From Actinomycetes bacterium (GTDB taxonomy: Bacteria > Actinomycetota > Acidimicrobiia > Acidimicrobiales > RAAP-2), in assembly GCA_021820665.1 (NCBI GenBank), contig JAKADK010000015.1:1-46194 (forward strand): a stretch of 46,194 bases of DNA. The letters are read 5' to 3'. Of the stretch, positions 24,132-34,670 are shown piece by piece (the stretch's first letter is position 1; each line of letters begins with the position of its first letter). Under the pieces are notes generated by a model. That model was not told the origin of the DNA, made no database searches, and saw only the letters and a program-made list of their open reading frames with translations. The position numbers and the translations under genes are program-made.

Positions 24132-26128
24132 AGGATGTAGAGGTTGACGGTCGTCCCGGGGAGCACCTGGGTGCCGGGCTGGGGGTAGGCGTAGAGCACG
24201 ACGTCGGGGCCCGACGACGGGAACGGCCCCCCGGCCACCAGGCCGACGGCGTGGAGGGCGGCCGTCGCCTGGGCCACGGTGTCGCCGATGACGTTGGGCA
24301 CGTCCACCGGCCGGGGCCCGAGGGAGACCTCCACCGTCACCGCCGATCCGTAGGGCTGGGGACCGGCGGTCGAGGCCGGGACCGTCCCCACGACCTGGTT
24401 GGCGGGCACCGACGCGTCGTACTCCTTCGTCTCCTTCGGGACGAACCCGGCCGCCTGCAGCGTCGCTGCCGCGCTGGCGTACGTGGAGCCCGCGCCCGAG
24501 ACCACCGGCACCGTGACCGGCGCCCGGCCCAGGGACAGCTCGATGGTGACCGTCGACCCGTAGAGCGCCCGTCCCGCCGGGATCGAGCCGATCACGCCTC
24601 CGGCGCGCACCGACGAGCTGTAGCGGGCGGCCGAGGGCGGGCACACCCCGACGAGGTGAAGGACGGCGAGCGCCGCCACGGCGTCCTTGCAGCTCGTGAA
24701 CGTCGTGAGGGGCGGGAACGCCACCGGTGGCGGCCCCCGGGAGATCGTGACGTCGATCACCGCCCCCTGCTTGGCCATGGTCGGGTGGCCGTGCGACCTG
24801 CCGCTGCCGGGTCGCTGGCTCACGATCGATCCCTTCGGGACGCCGACGTCGTAGACAGCGGCCGTCTGACGAACCGTGAAATCGTCGACGCGCACCACCT
24901 GCCGGGCCTTGACCAGGGTGTCGCCGACCAGGGCCGGGATCGGATGGCTCGGCACGAAGAGCCGGTCGCGGACGGCGACGACGGCGCCGGCGCCGATCAC
25001 CAGCGCCAGGACCAGCACGGCTGAGACCACCCACCGCCAGCGATGGCGGCGGCGCGTCGGGGTCGGCAGCCCACCGGCCGGTAGGCCAGGCTGGGGTCGG
25101 GTGGGCAACGCACTGGCTCGGCCGCCCCAGGTGGCGGCACCGGCGCCCGCCGCCGCCATCCCGGCTTCCCCGAGCGGTCCGATCTGCGTGCGCTCCCGGT
25201 CGTCGTCGAGCCACGTCGGCGCGCTGTCCGGCGGCCCGAACGGGGCCGTCCCTCCCGTCCATGCCTCCAGCTCCCCGGAGAGCACGGGCAGCGGGTCGGG
25301 GGCGGGAAGAGCGACGGCCAGCGCCTCCAGCCGGAGCCCGAAGGCGGCGGCGTCGTAGCGCTCCGAGAGGTCCGGAGCGGCCGCCCACACGAGCACGTCG
25401 TTGAGGGGCCCGAGTTCGTCGTGCTCAGGAAGGAGCACGCCCACCCGGGCCATGAGCGTGGCCAGGGTCGTGTCGGCGGCGAACGGGACCATCCCGGTGA
25501 CCGCCTCGAAGAGCACGAGCGCCAGGGCGTAGACGTCGGCGCGCCCGTCGACCGGCTTCCCCTCCGCCTGCTCAGGGGCGGCGTACCGAGCTGTGCCGAG
25601 AACGGCGCCGGCCGGTTCGGTCCAGGTCGCCTCGGCCAGCGCCCGCGCCAGACCGAAGTCGGCGATGCGGAGGCGGCCCTCGGCGTCAAAGAGGAGGTTC
25701 GCCGGCTTCACGTCCCGATGGACCAGCCCCCGCCGGTGGGCGTAGTCGAGGCCGGCCACCGCCGCCCGGCCCACGGCCACGGCTTGGGACGGGGAGAGCC
25801 GGAACCCGGCATCGAGCACCTGACGGAGGCTGCCGCCGCCGAGGAACTCCAGCACCAGGTAGGGGGCGTCTCCCTCCTCTCCCCAGTCGTAGACCTGGAG
25901 AATGTTGGGGTGGTTGAGGGCGGCCGCGGCCCGAGCCTCGGCCCGGAACCGTCTGAGAAAGCCGGCGTCGCCGGCCAGGGCCGGATGGAGAACCTTGATC
26001 GCCACCCTCCGATGGAGTGAGACGTCGTCGGCCAGGTACACGAACGCGGACGCGCCGGCGCCGATCGCAGTGACGAGTCGGTAGCGGTCGCCGAGGACCC
26101 GCCCGATGGAGTCGGTGATGCTCGGCAT
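24128..26128 (-). CDS. PknB-type serine/threonine kinase with extracellular PASTA repeats
   Basis: 666 residues. The kinase domain (about 15-275) has the Gly-rich loop AIGAGASAFVYLADD, the ATP lysine K45 (VAIKVL), the catalytic HRDVKPANLL (D139), DFG (157-159) and GTARYAAPEQ. A Pro/Gly-rich juxtamembrane linker leads to one membrane span (about 367-386) after a basic stop. Four PASTA-like units follow (about 396-464, 469-536, 538-606 and 608-666), with signatures such as VPNVIGDTVAQATAALHAVG. PASTA domains bind peptidoglycan fragments or lipid II, so this kinase probably senses cell-wall state. The second PASTA has an unusual cysteine pair (C480, C496). ATG 26128 is chosen; upstream in-frame sequence is a DNA tandem repeat. 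Confidence 0.93.
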   Translation of the reverse strand: MPSITDSIGRVLGDRYRLVTAIGAGASAFVYLADDVSLHRRVAIKVLHPALAGDAGFLRRFRAEARAAAALNHPNILQVYDWGEEGDAPYLVLEFLGGGSLRQVLDAGFRLSPSQAVAVGRAAVAGLDYAHRRGLVHRDVKPANLLFDAEGRLRIADFGLARALAEATWTEPAGAVLGTARYAAPEQAEGKPVDGRADVYALALVLFEAVTGMVPFAADTTLATLMARVGVLLPEHDELGPLNDVLVWAAAPDLSERYDAAAFGLRLEALAVALPAPDPLPVLSGELEAWTGGTAPFGPPDSAPTWLDDDRERTQIGPLGEAGMAAAGAGAATWGGRASALPTRPQPGLPAGGLPTPTRRRHRWRWVVSAVLVLALVIGAGAVVAVRDRLFVPSHPIPALVGDTLVKARQVVRVDDFTVRQTAAVYDVGVPKGSIVSQRPGSGRSHGHPTMAKQGAVIDVTISRGPPPVAFPPLTTFTSCKDAVAALAVLHLVGVCPPSAARYSSSVRAGGVIGSIPAGRALYGSTVTIELSLGRAPVTVPVVSGAGSTYASAAATLQAAGFVPKETKEYDASVPANQVVGTVPASTAGPQPYGSAVTVEVSLGPRPVDVPNVIGDTVAQATAALHAVGLVAGGPFPSSGPDVVLYAYPQPGTQVLPGTTVNLYIL

Positions 26129-26172
26129 CGTTGGTCGGCCCCAGGTTACCGAGTACGCCAGCTCGGCTGGTG

Positions 26173-26241
26173 GACGGTCGGTGCGTGCGTAGTGCTCCGG
26201 CGGACGGTCGCTGCGTGCGTAGTGCTCCGGCGGACGGTCGG
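26173..26241. repeat. 30-bp tandem repeat, 2.3 units, between the kinase and ligA
   Basis: Units at 26173-26202 and 26203-26232 differ by one base; a partial third covers 26233-26241. Each contains GTGCGTAGTGCTCCGGCG. It starts 24 bp past the ligA stop (minus strand). If translated upstream of the kinase it would give a repeated DRPPEHYAR, but I regard it as non-coding. Confidence 0.85.
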
Positions 26242-26264
26242 TCGAGGCGCGGGCGTGTCGGGCA

Positions 26265-29512
<3,248 letters not shown>

Positions 29513-29680
29513 GGCGTCATTCTCGCAGCCGCGCCGGCACAGGCGGGACAGCGGGAGGACACCGCGAGGGTCGGCTCCGGCCAGCGAGTCGACGCCGGCG
29601 CCGTTGCGGGTTCGATACGGGTTCCCTCTGCCTCTCCGACGAGGTCACCGGCCTGGCCGCAGCATTTTGCAGCTAACGAT

Positions 29681-29691
29681 GCTACAGTAGC
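29681..29691 (+). promoter_or_regulatory. vapBC promoter -10 (TACAGT) inside a small palindrome, leaderless start
   Basis: TACAGT (29683-29688) ends 6 bp before the vapB ATG (29695), predicting a leaderless mRNA. It is embedded in GCTACAGTAGC, a palindrome with 4-bp arms that could be the VapB/VapBC autoregulatory operator. The surrounding 29664-29690 is locally AT-rich. Confidence 0.45.
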
Positions 29692-29694
29692 GGC

Positions 29695-29931
29695 ATGAGC
29701 GTCGCCATCACCGTGAGAGACGTGCCCGACCGCGTCCGGGACGAGCTCGCCGCTCGCGCCGCTCGGTCCGGCCAGTCGCTCCAGGAGTACGTGCGATCCC
29801 TGTTGGTCCGGAGCACCGAGCGATTGCCGGTCGACGATGTCGTCGCCCGGGCCCGGGCCCGGGTGGAGGTCACCGGTGCGCGAGTCGACGCGGCATCGAT
29901 CCTGGCCGGGCGGGACGCCGACCGGAAGTGA
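29695..29931 (+). CDS. vapB: VapB/FitA-like ribbon-helix-helix antitoxin
   Basis: 78 residues. The N-terminal strand SVAITVRDVPDRVRDELAAR plus helix and SLQEYVRSLLVRSTE form a MetJ/Arc-type ribbon-helix-helix DNA-binding domain, as in FitA-like antitoxins. The C-terminal half (RARARVEVTGARVDAAS) is a likely toxin-wrapping tail. Its stop overlaps the toxin start by 4 bp (GTGA). Antitoxins of this type neutralise the PIN toxin and repress the operon. It lies on the plus strand between two minus-strand housekeeping genes, consistent with later insertion. Confidence 0.88.
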   Translation: MSVAITVRDVPDRVRDELAARAARSGQSLQEYVRSLLVRSTERLPVDDVVARARARVEVTGARVDAASILAGRDADRK

Positions 29932-30326
29932 CCGCTCGCTGCTGTGCCGACGCCTCCGCTCTGGTCGCCCTCCTGGTCGACGGGGGTGTCGATGGCCGCT
30001 GGGCCGCCGGCGTGCTGGCCGGGGCAGAGCTCGTCGCTCCCGAACTGGTCCGCTTCGAGGGTGCGAACATCCTCCGCCGGCTGGAGCTGGCCGGCCTGCT
30101 CAGCGCCGACCAGGCCGTGCAGGCCCACGCCGACCTGCTCGACCTCGATATCGAAGGTTGGCCGTACGACCTCGTGGCCCCGCGGGCATGGGAGCTCCGC
30201 CGGAACCTGTCCATCTACGACGCCACCTACGTGGCCGTCGCCGAGGTCACCGGTTCGACCCTGGTCACCCTGGACCGCCGCCTGGGGGGTGCCCCCTCGC
30301 TCCGGTGCGCCGTCGTCGTACCGTGA
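29928..30326 (+). CDS. vapC: VapC-type PIN-domain ribonuclease toxin
   Basis: 132 residues of PIN fold with the acidic metal site complete: D8 (CADASALV), E44 (RFEGANIL), D98 (SIYDATYVA) and D116 (VTLDRRL). VapC toxins cut specific RNAs, often tRNAs or the sarcin-ricin loop, when freed from VapB. It starts with GTG overlapping the vapB stop, so translation is coupled. All catalytic residues are present, so it is predicted active. The RNA target is not predictable from sequence. Confidence 0.9.
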   Translation: MTARCCADASALVALLVDGGVDGRWAAGVLAGAELVAPELVRFEGANILRRLELAGLLSADQAVQAHADLLDLDIEGWPYDLVAPRAWELRRNLSIYDATYVAVAEVTGSTLVTLDRRLGGAPSLRCAVVVP

Positions 30327-30393
30327 CGGATCCGGCACTGTCTCCACCCGCACTCTCCACGCCAGCCGCTGCACTGCCGCCGGCTCCGCGCCC

Positions 30394-31575
30394 TCACGCC
30401 CGTAGCCGCTCCACCGCGGGAGGGATGACGTCGAGGGCATGGTCGACCTCGGCATCGGTCGTCGGCCATCCGAGGGTGAGGCGGATCCCCGACGATGCGT
30501 CGGCCCGGCTCATCCCCATGGACGACAGGACGTGGCTGGGCTGGGTCGCCCCGGAGGCGCAGGATGCCCCGGCGGACACCGCCACGCCGGCCCCATCGAG
30601 GAGGACCACGAGCGCCTCGCTCTCCACCCCGGCAAGACACAGGTGGGCATTGCCAGGCACCTTCAGCCGGCGGGCACCGGTCTCGGTCGCCTCAGGCACC
30701 ACCCCGAGAAGGCCGTCGACCAGGCGATCGCGAAGGGCGGAGAGGCGAGACCCCTCGGTGTCGCGCCGAGCGGCCGAGCACCGGAGGGCGACGGCCATGG
30801 CGACGGCACCGGCCACGTTGGGCGTCCCGCTGCGCCGCTCCCGCTCCTGCCCACCTCCCACCACCACCGGGTCCACCGGGCACCGGGCCACCAGCACGCC
30901 GATCCCCTTGGGCCCCCCGAATTTGTGGCCGCTCACGGAGACGAGGTCGTAGCAGGCGGTCCGCTCGCCCACCGCCATCCACGGGACCGCCTGGACGGCG
31001 TCGGTATGGAGGAGGGCTCGCGGCGCCCGCTCGCGCACCAGCGTTGCCACCTCAGGGAGCGGCTGGACCGTTCCGATCTCGTTGTTGACCGTCATGACGG
31101 ACACCAGTGCCACCTCGGGGGTCAGGCAGGTGGCCAGCGCGTCGAGGTCGATCGTGCCGTCCCCCAGCGTCGGCACCGTGACCACCGGGTGCCCGAAGTG
31201 TCGGCGGGCGGTGGCCACCGCTTCGAGGACGGCATGGTGCTCCATGGCCGCCACCACGATCGTGCCGGGTCGCTCCCGTGGACCGGCGGAAGCACCGCCG
31301 ATCCGGTCCGCTCCGTGCGCCTGCGCCGCCAGGCCACCCAGGACCGCCAGGTTGGCCGACTCCGTGCCACCGCTGGTGAAGATCACCTCGCCAGGGTCGG
31401 CTCCGAGATCGGCGGCAATCGACTCCCGGGCATCGTCGAGGGCCAACCGGGCGGCGCGGGCCGGACCGTGGGCGCCCGACGGGTTGCCCGGACAGCCGGT
31501 CAGGACGTCCACGAGGGCAGCCAGCGCCTCAGGCCGCATCGGCGTCGCCGCCGCGTGGTCGAGGTAGGCGTTCAC
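30394..31575 (-). CDS. Cysteine desulfurase (NifS/IscS class V aminotransferase)
   Basis: 393 residues. The PLP lysine is K218 (SVSGHKFGGPKG) and the persulfide cysteine C339 (SAGASCASG). Supporting motifs are AYLDHAAATPMRPE, FTSGGTESANLAV, MEHHAVLE and NNEIGTVQP. It takes sulfur from L-cysteine for Fe-S clusters and for thiolation of tRNA. Position just upstream of mnmA and ligA, although split by vapBC, suggests it feeds MnmA. GTG 31573-31575 is chosen because the conserved AYLDHAAAT begins right after it; the open frame further upstream overlaps the arsR region and is not coding. The isoform name (IscS versus NifS/SufS) is left open. Confidence 0.93.
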   Translation of the reverse strand: MNAYLDHAAATPMRPEALAALVDVLTGCPGNPSGAHGPARAARLALDDARESIAADLGADPGEVIFTSGGTESANLAVLGGLAAQAHGADRIGGASAGPRERPGTIVVAAMEHHAVLEAVATARRHFGHPVVTVPTLGDGTIDLDALATCLTPEVALVSVMTVNNEIGTVQPLPEVATLVRERAPRALLHTDAVQAVPWMAVGERTACYDLVSVSGHKFGGPKGIGVLVARCPVDPVVVGGGQERERRSGTPNVAGAVAMAVALRCSAARRDTEGSRLSALRDRLVDGLLGVVPEATETGARRLKVPGNAHLCLAGVESEALVVLLDGAGVAVSAGASCASGATQPSHVLSSMGMSRADASSGIRLTLGWPTTDAEVDHALDVIPPAVERLRA

Positions 31576-31630
31576 CGCCCCATTCTGCCGCCGGGCCGGG
31601 AGGAAGCGCCCACCCCCGCCGCCAGACGGC

Positions 31631-31987
31631 TCAGCAGCAGTTGGGGTCCATGACCCGCACGAGCGCACCCAGGGCTGAGCGATCGGCTGCATAGTAGGTG
31701 CTCGCACCCCGCCGCGTTGCCACGAGGAGCCCAGCGCGGCTGAGCCGGCCAAGGTGGTGGCTCACGGTGGCATCGGTCAGCTGCAGCTCGTGGACGAGGT
31801 CGACGTTGCGCAGGCCCTCGGAGTCGGCAGCAAGGACCAATGAGAACAGCTTGATGCGGACCGGGTCAGCCAGGGCCTTGAGTCGGAGGGCCACCTCGAG
31901 TGCGTCGGCGTCGCTTACGACCCCGGCGGCGACGGGGGGGCAGCAGAGCTCGCCGGACAGCTCGATGGAGGGCAGGGATTTCGGCAT
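31631..31987 (-). CDS. arsR: ArsR/SmtB-family metalloregulatory repressor
   Basis: 118 residues. The winged helix-turn-helix is LVHELQLTDATVSHHLGRLS, with LKALADPVRIKLFSLV in front, the classic ArsR core. Cysteine pairs lie at C15/C16 (ELCCPP) and at the extreme C terminus C117/C118. The N-terminal pair corresponds to the As(III) site described for Corynebacterium ArsR1 (C15, C16 and C55), but residue 55 here is Asp, so the third ligand may come from the terminal pair. It is divergent from arsM, with an operator-like repeat between. ATG 31987 is chosen; the upstream in-frame extension overlaps the promoter. Confidence 0.9.
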   Translation of the reverse strand: MPKSLPSIELSGELCCPPVAAGVVSDADALEVALRLKALADPVRIKLFSLVLAADSEGLRNVDLVHELQLTDATVSHHLGRLSRAGLLVATRRGASTYYAADRSALGALVRVMDPNCC

Positions 31988-32007
31988 GTGCTCAGTGTTG
32001 CACAACC

Positions 32008-32037
32008 CTTGACTTATGTCGAGATATTGGCTACCCT
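32008..32037 (+). promoter_or_regulatory. arsM promoter (TTGACT - 17 bp - TACCCT) with overlapping ArsR operator
   Basis: -35 TTGACT (32009-32014), 17-bp spacer and -10 TACCCT (32032-32037) give a near-consensus housekeeping promoter. CTTGAC-TTAT-GTCGAG (32008-32023) is an inverted repeat with one mismatch covering the -35, the expected place for an ArsR operator. It also lies upstream of the divergent arsR. Confidence 0.6.
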
Positions 32038-32071
32038 GGTACGAGACGCTCATCTCGGGGAGGGGATCGTT

Positions 32072-32848
32072 ATGTCAGGCGAAATCCGAGAAACGGTTCG
32101 GCGCCGTTACGCCGCGGCCGCCATCGAAGCCGGCGCCGCACCGGGGGGGACCACGCCGTCCTGCGGCGCGTCCGCCTCCGACACCTGCGGCGAAGCAGGC
32201 CAGGCGGTCTTCGGAGCGGCACTCTACGACCGGGCAGAGGAGGGCGCCCTGCCGGAGGCCGTCGCGGCCTCGCTCGGCTGCGGCGTGCCAACCGCGATGG
32301 CAGACCTGCACGCCGGCGAAGTCGTCCTCGACCTCGGCTCCGGAGCCGGTGCCGACGTGCTGATCGCCGCTCGAAGGGTCGCTCCTGGTGGCAGGGCGAT
32401 CGGACTCGACATGACTCCGGAGATGCTGGAGCTCGCGCGGCGAAACGCGGCCATCGCGGGGGTCGACAACGTCGAGTTCCTCGAGGGCTACCTCGAGGAG
32501 ATCCCGTTGCCCGAGGCCAGCGTCGACGTGGTGATCTCCAACTGCGTGATCAATCTGGCCGCCGACAAACACGTGGTGCTGCAGGAAGCCGCCCGCGTGC
32601 TCCGCCCCGGCGGGCGCCTCGCCATCTCCGACGTGATCGCCGATCCCGGCATGGACGCCGCGACACGCGCCGACATGGCGGAATGGACTGGTTGCATCGC
32701 TGGCGCGCTCACGGAAGCCGAGTACCGGGCTGGCCTGTCGGGCGCCGGCTTCGAACACGTCGAGGTCATCGAAACCCACCGGGTCCACCCGCACGCCGTC
32801 GCAGCCATCATCCGAGCCCGGAACGCTGGCACACCCGGCGCTCCCTGA
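32072..32848 (+). CDS. arsM: Arsenite S-adenosylmethionine methyltransferase
   Basis: 258 residues. SAM motif I is [19 protein letters not shown], followed by [13 protein letters not shown]. The three conserved arsenic-binding cysteines are present: C70 (LGCGVPT), C158 ([10 protein letters not shown]) and C208 (WTGCIAGAL), as in algal and bacterial ArsM. It methylates As(III) to methylated, partly volatile forms. ATG 32072 has GGGGAGGGG at suitable spacing, so the frame upstream of it is not used. Repression by ArsR is inferred from the shared promoter. No arsenite pump (ArsB/ACR3) or reductase (ArsC) gene is seen nearby. Confidence 0.93.
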   Translation: MSGEIRETVRRRYAAAAIEAGAAPGGTTPSCGASASDTCGEAGQAVFGAALYDRAEEGALPEAVAASLGCGVPTAMADLHAGEVVLDLGSGAGADVLIAARRVAPGGRAIGLDMTPEMLELARRNAAIAGVDNVEFLEGYLEEIPLPEASVDVVISNCVINLAADKHVVLQEAARVLRPGGRLAISDVIADPGMDAATRADMAEWTGCIAGALTEAEYRAGLSGAGFEHVEVIETHRVHPHAVAAIIRARNAGTPGAP

Positions 32849-33215
32849 CGGCAGGACCGCGGGACTGGCCGATTCGCCTCAGCTCTGCTGATGGCGATGG
32901 ACGGGCCGGTCCGGATCACTGCTCGCAGATCGCCGTCAGGCAGGGATGGGCGGACGGGATCGTCCACGACGGCAACCACGTCGGAACCGGCTTCCTCATC
33001 GCCTCCGAAGTTCTCGTCGACGCGTCCCTGGTCCGTACCGTCCTCGTCCTGGCGCTCACCATCGGCATCGGCCCGTCCCCGTGGTGGCCGGACCGCCTGG
33101 CCAGAGGGAACCGGGAGACCGGGCGGACCCAGCAGGGCCCAGACCTCACCGGTAGGCGCGGGTCCGCCACGGGAGGCGCGGCGGGCAATGTGCGCCCTGT
33201 CAGCCGGACGCCCTG
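32849..33215. other. 367-bp intergenic region after arsM
   Basis: It separates convergent arsM and the aldehyde dehydrogenase. Open frames exist on both strands but show no recognisable domain, no start signal and ordinary antisense composition. A 16-bp tandem repeat occurs at its right edge. I see no transporter remnant that I can defend. Confidence 0.55.
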
Positions 33216-33224
33216 TCAGCCGGG
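33193..33224. repeat. 16-bp tandem duplication across the aldehyde dehydrogenase stop
   Basis: CGCCCTGTCAGCCGGA (33193-33208) and CGCCCTGTCAGCCGGG (33209-33224) differ only at the last base. The second unit contains the stop codon (33216-33218) and final codons of the minus-strand gene. Confidence 0.85.
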
Positions 33225-34655
33225 CGCCCCGGCCGTCCACACGCTCTTCACGTTGCAGAACTCATGGATCCCGAAGGAGGAGAGCTCGCGCCCGTGGCCC
33301 GAGGACTTCACGCCACCGAAGGGGAGCTGGGGCATCGACGCCGTCATCCCGTTCACGAACACCTGACCTGCCTCGAGGCCGTCGACGAAGGTGCGCTGCT
33401 CGTCGGGGTCCGCGGTCCAGACACTCGATCCGAGCCCGAACTCGGTCCCGTTGGCGACGTCGAGCGCCTCGGCGGCGCTGTCGACCCGGTAGAGCAGGGC
33501 CACCGGACCGAAGACCTCCTCGGTCGCCACCCGCATTCCCTCGGCGATGTCGCTGATCACCGTGGGCAGGTAGTAGAAGCCGCCGGCGTCCAGCGTGGCC
33601 GACGGGCTCGGCCGCTCGCCTCCGCACAAGATGGCGGCACCGCGGGCCCGGGCATCGTCCACCTGGGCCTCGATCGCGTCACGCGCCACGGCGGTGACCA
33701 GAGGGCCGACCTCAGTGGCCGGATCGAACGGATCTCCCACCTGAAGGGCCGCCATCGAAGCCACGAACCCTTCGGTGAACCGGTCGGCGACGTCCTCGTG
33801 GACGATGAACCGCTTGGCGGCGATGCACGACTGGCCGTTGTTCTGGACACGGGCCTGGACGGCCACGGAGATCGCCCGGGTCAGGTCCGCCGATGGGAGG
33901 ACGATGAACGGATCGCTACCACCCAGCTCCAGGACGATCTTCTTCCCCACGCCACCGGCCTGCGCCGCCACCGCCCGGCCGGCTCCGACGCTCCCGGTCA
34001 GCGTCACCGCCCTCACCCTGGGGTCGGCGATGATGGCCGGCACCTGGTCGACCCCCACCAGGAGCGTCTGGAACACACCGGTAGGGGCTCCGGCCCGACG
34101 GAACAGGTCTTCGAGCACGAGCGCCGTTCTCGACACGTTCGGGGCATGCTTCAGCAGGCCGACGTTGCCCGCCATGATCGCCGGCGCCGCGAACCGGACG
34201 ACCTGCCAGAGCGGGAAGTTCCACGGCATGATGGCCAGCACGGGGCCCATCGGCTGGAACGCCACCGCGGCAGTGGCGCCGTCGACGGCCACCGGTTGGG
34301 AGGCGAGCAGCGCCGGAGCGTGCTCGGCGAACCACCGGCACGCCACCGCGCACTTGGCCACCTCGCCCTTGGCCTGGGCGAACGGCTTGCCCATCTCGGT
34401 CGTGAGCAGGTGGGCGATGTCGGGAAGCTCTGCCTCGAGCAGATCAGCCACGCCCACGAGCACCCGGCCGCGGTCGCCCATCGGGGTGCGAGCCCAGATG
34501 CCTGCCGCAGTGGCGGCCGACGCCAGCCGTTCCTCCACCGCATCGGCGCGCAGGGCGGCGAAGGTCTCGATGGTCTGCCCCGTGGCCGGGTTGACGCTGA
34601 CCAGCGGGGGGCCAAAGGTGGGCGACGGAGAGGTGGCGGTCGGTGACGATGACAT
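33216..34655 (-). CDS. Aldehyde dehydrogenase family protein, succinate-semialdehyde-dehydrogenase-like
   Basis: 479 residues. The general base is E243 (KKIVLELGGSDPFIV) and the nucleophile C277 (NNGQSCIAAKRF). The cofactor loop is TLTGSVGAGRAVA. MPWNFPLWQVVRFAAPAIMAGN and the final LPFGGVKSSGHGRELSSFGI are typical of the SSADH/GabD-type group. It oxidises an aldehyde to the acid with NAD(P)+; the exact aldehyde is uncertain. It is 15 bp downstream of the acyl-CoA synthetase on the same strand, so the two are probably co-transcribed, perhaps to convert an aldehyde to an acid and then its CoA ester. ATG at 34655. Confidence 0.9.
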   Translation of the reverse strand: MSSSPTATSPSPTFGPPLVSVNPATGQTIETFAALRADAVEERLASAATAAGIWARTPMGDRGRVLVGVADLLEAELPDIAHLLTTEMGKPFAQAKGEVAKCAVACRWFAEHAPALLASQPVAVDGATAAVAFQPMGPVLAIMPWNFPLWQVVRFAAPAIMAGNVGLLKHAPNVSRTALVLEDLFRRAGAPTGVFQTLLVGVDQVPAIIADPRVRAVTLTGSVGAGRAVAAQAGGVGKKIVLELGGSDPFIVLPSADLTRAISVAVQARVQNNGQSCIAAKRFIVHEDVADRFTEGFVASMAALQVGDPFDPATEVGPLVTAVARDAIEAQVDDARARGAAILCGGERPSPSATLDAGGFYYLPTVISDIAEGMRVATEEVFGPVALLYRVDSAAEALDVANGTEFGLGSSVWTADPDEQRTFVDGLEAGQVFVNGMTASMPQLPFGGVKSSGHGRELSSFGIHEFCNVKSVWTAGAPG

Positions 34656-34670
34656 GGACCCGATTCTTCC

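Noticed and set aside
29590..29650. tRNA-like T-arm (GGTTCGATACGG) upstream of vapB
   Set aside because: The flanking bases do not form the 5-bp T stem, and no anticodon or acceptor stem can be drawn.
32880..33150. Hydrophobic open frame (GTGFLIASEVLVDASL) after arsM as an arsenite-pump remnant
   Set aside because: Only one short hydrophobic stretch, with no recognisable ACR3/ArsB motif and no start signal.
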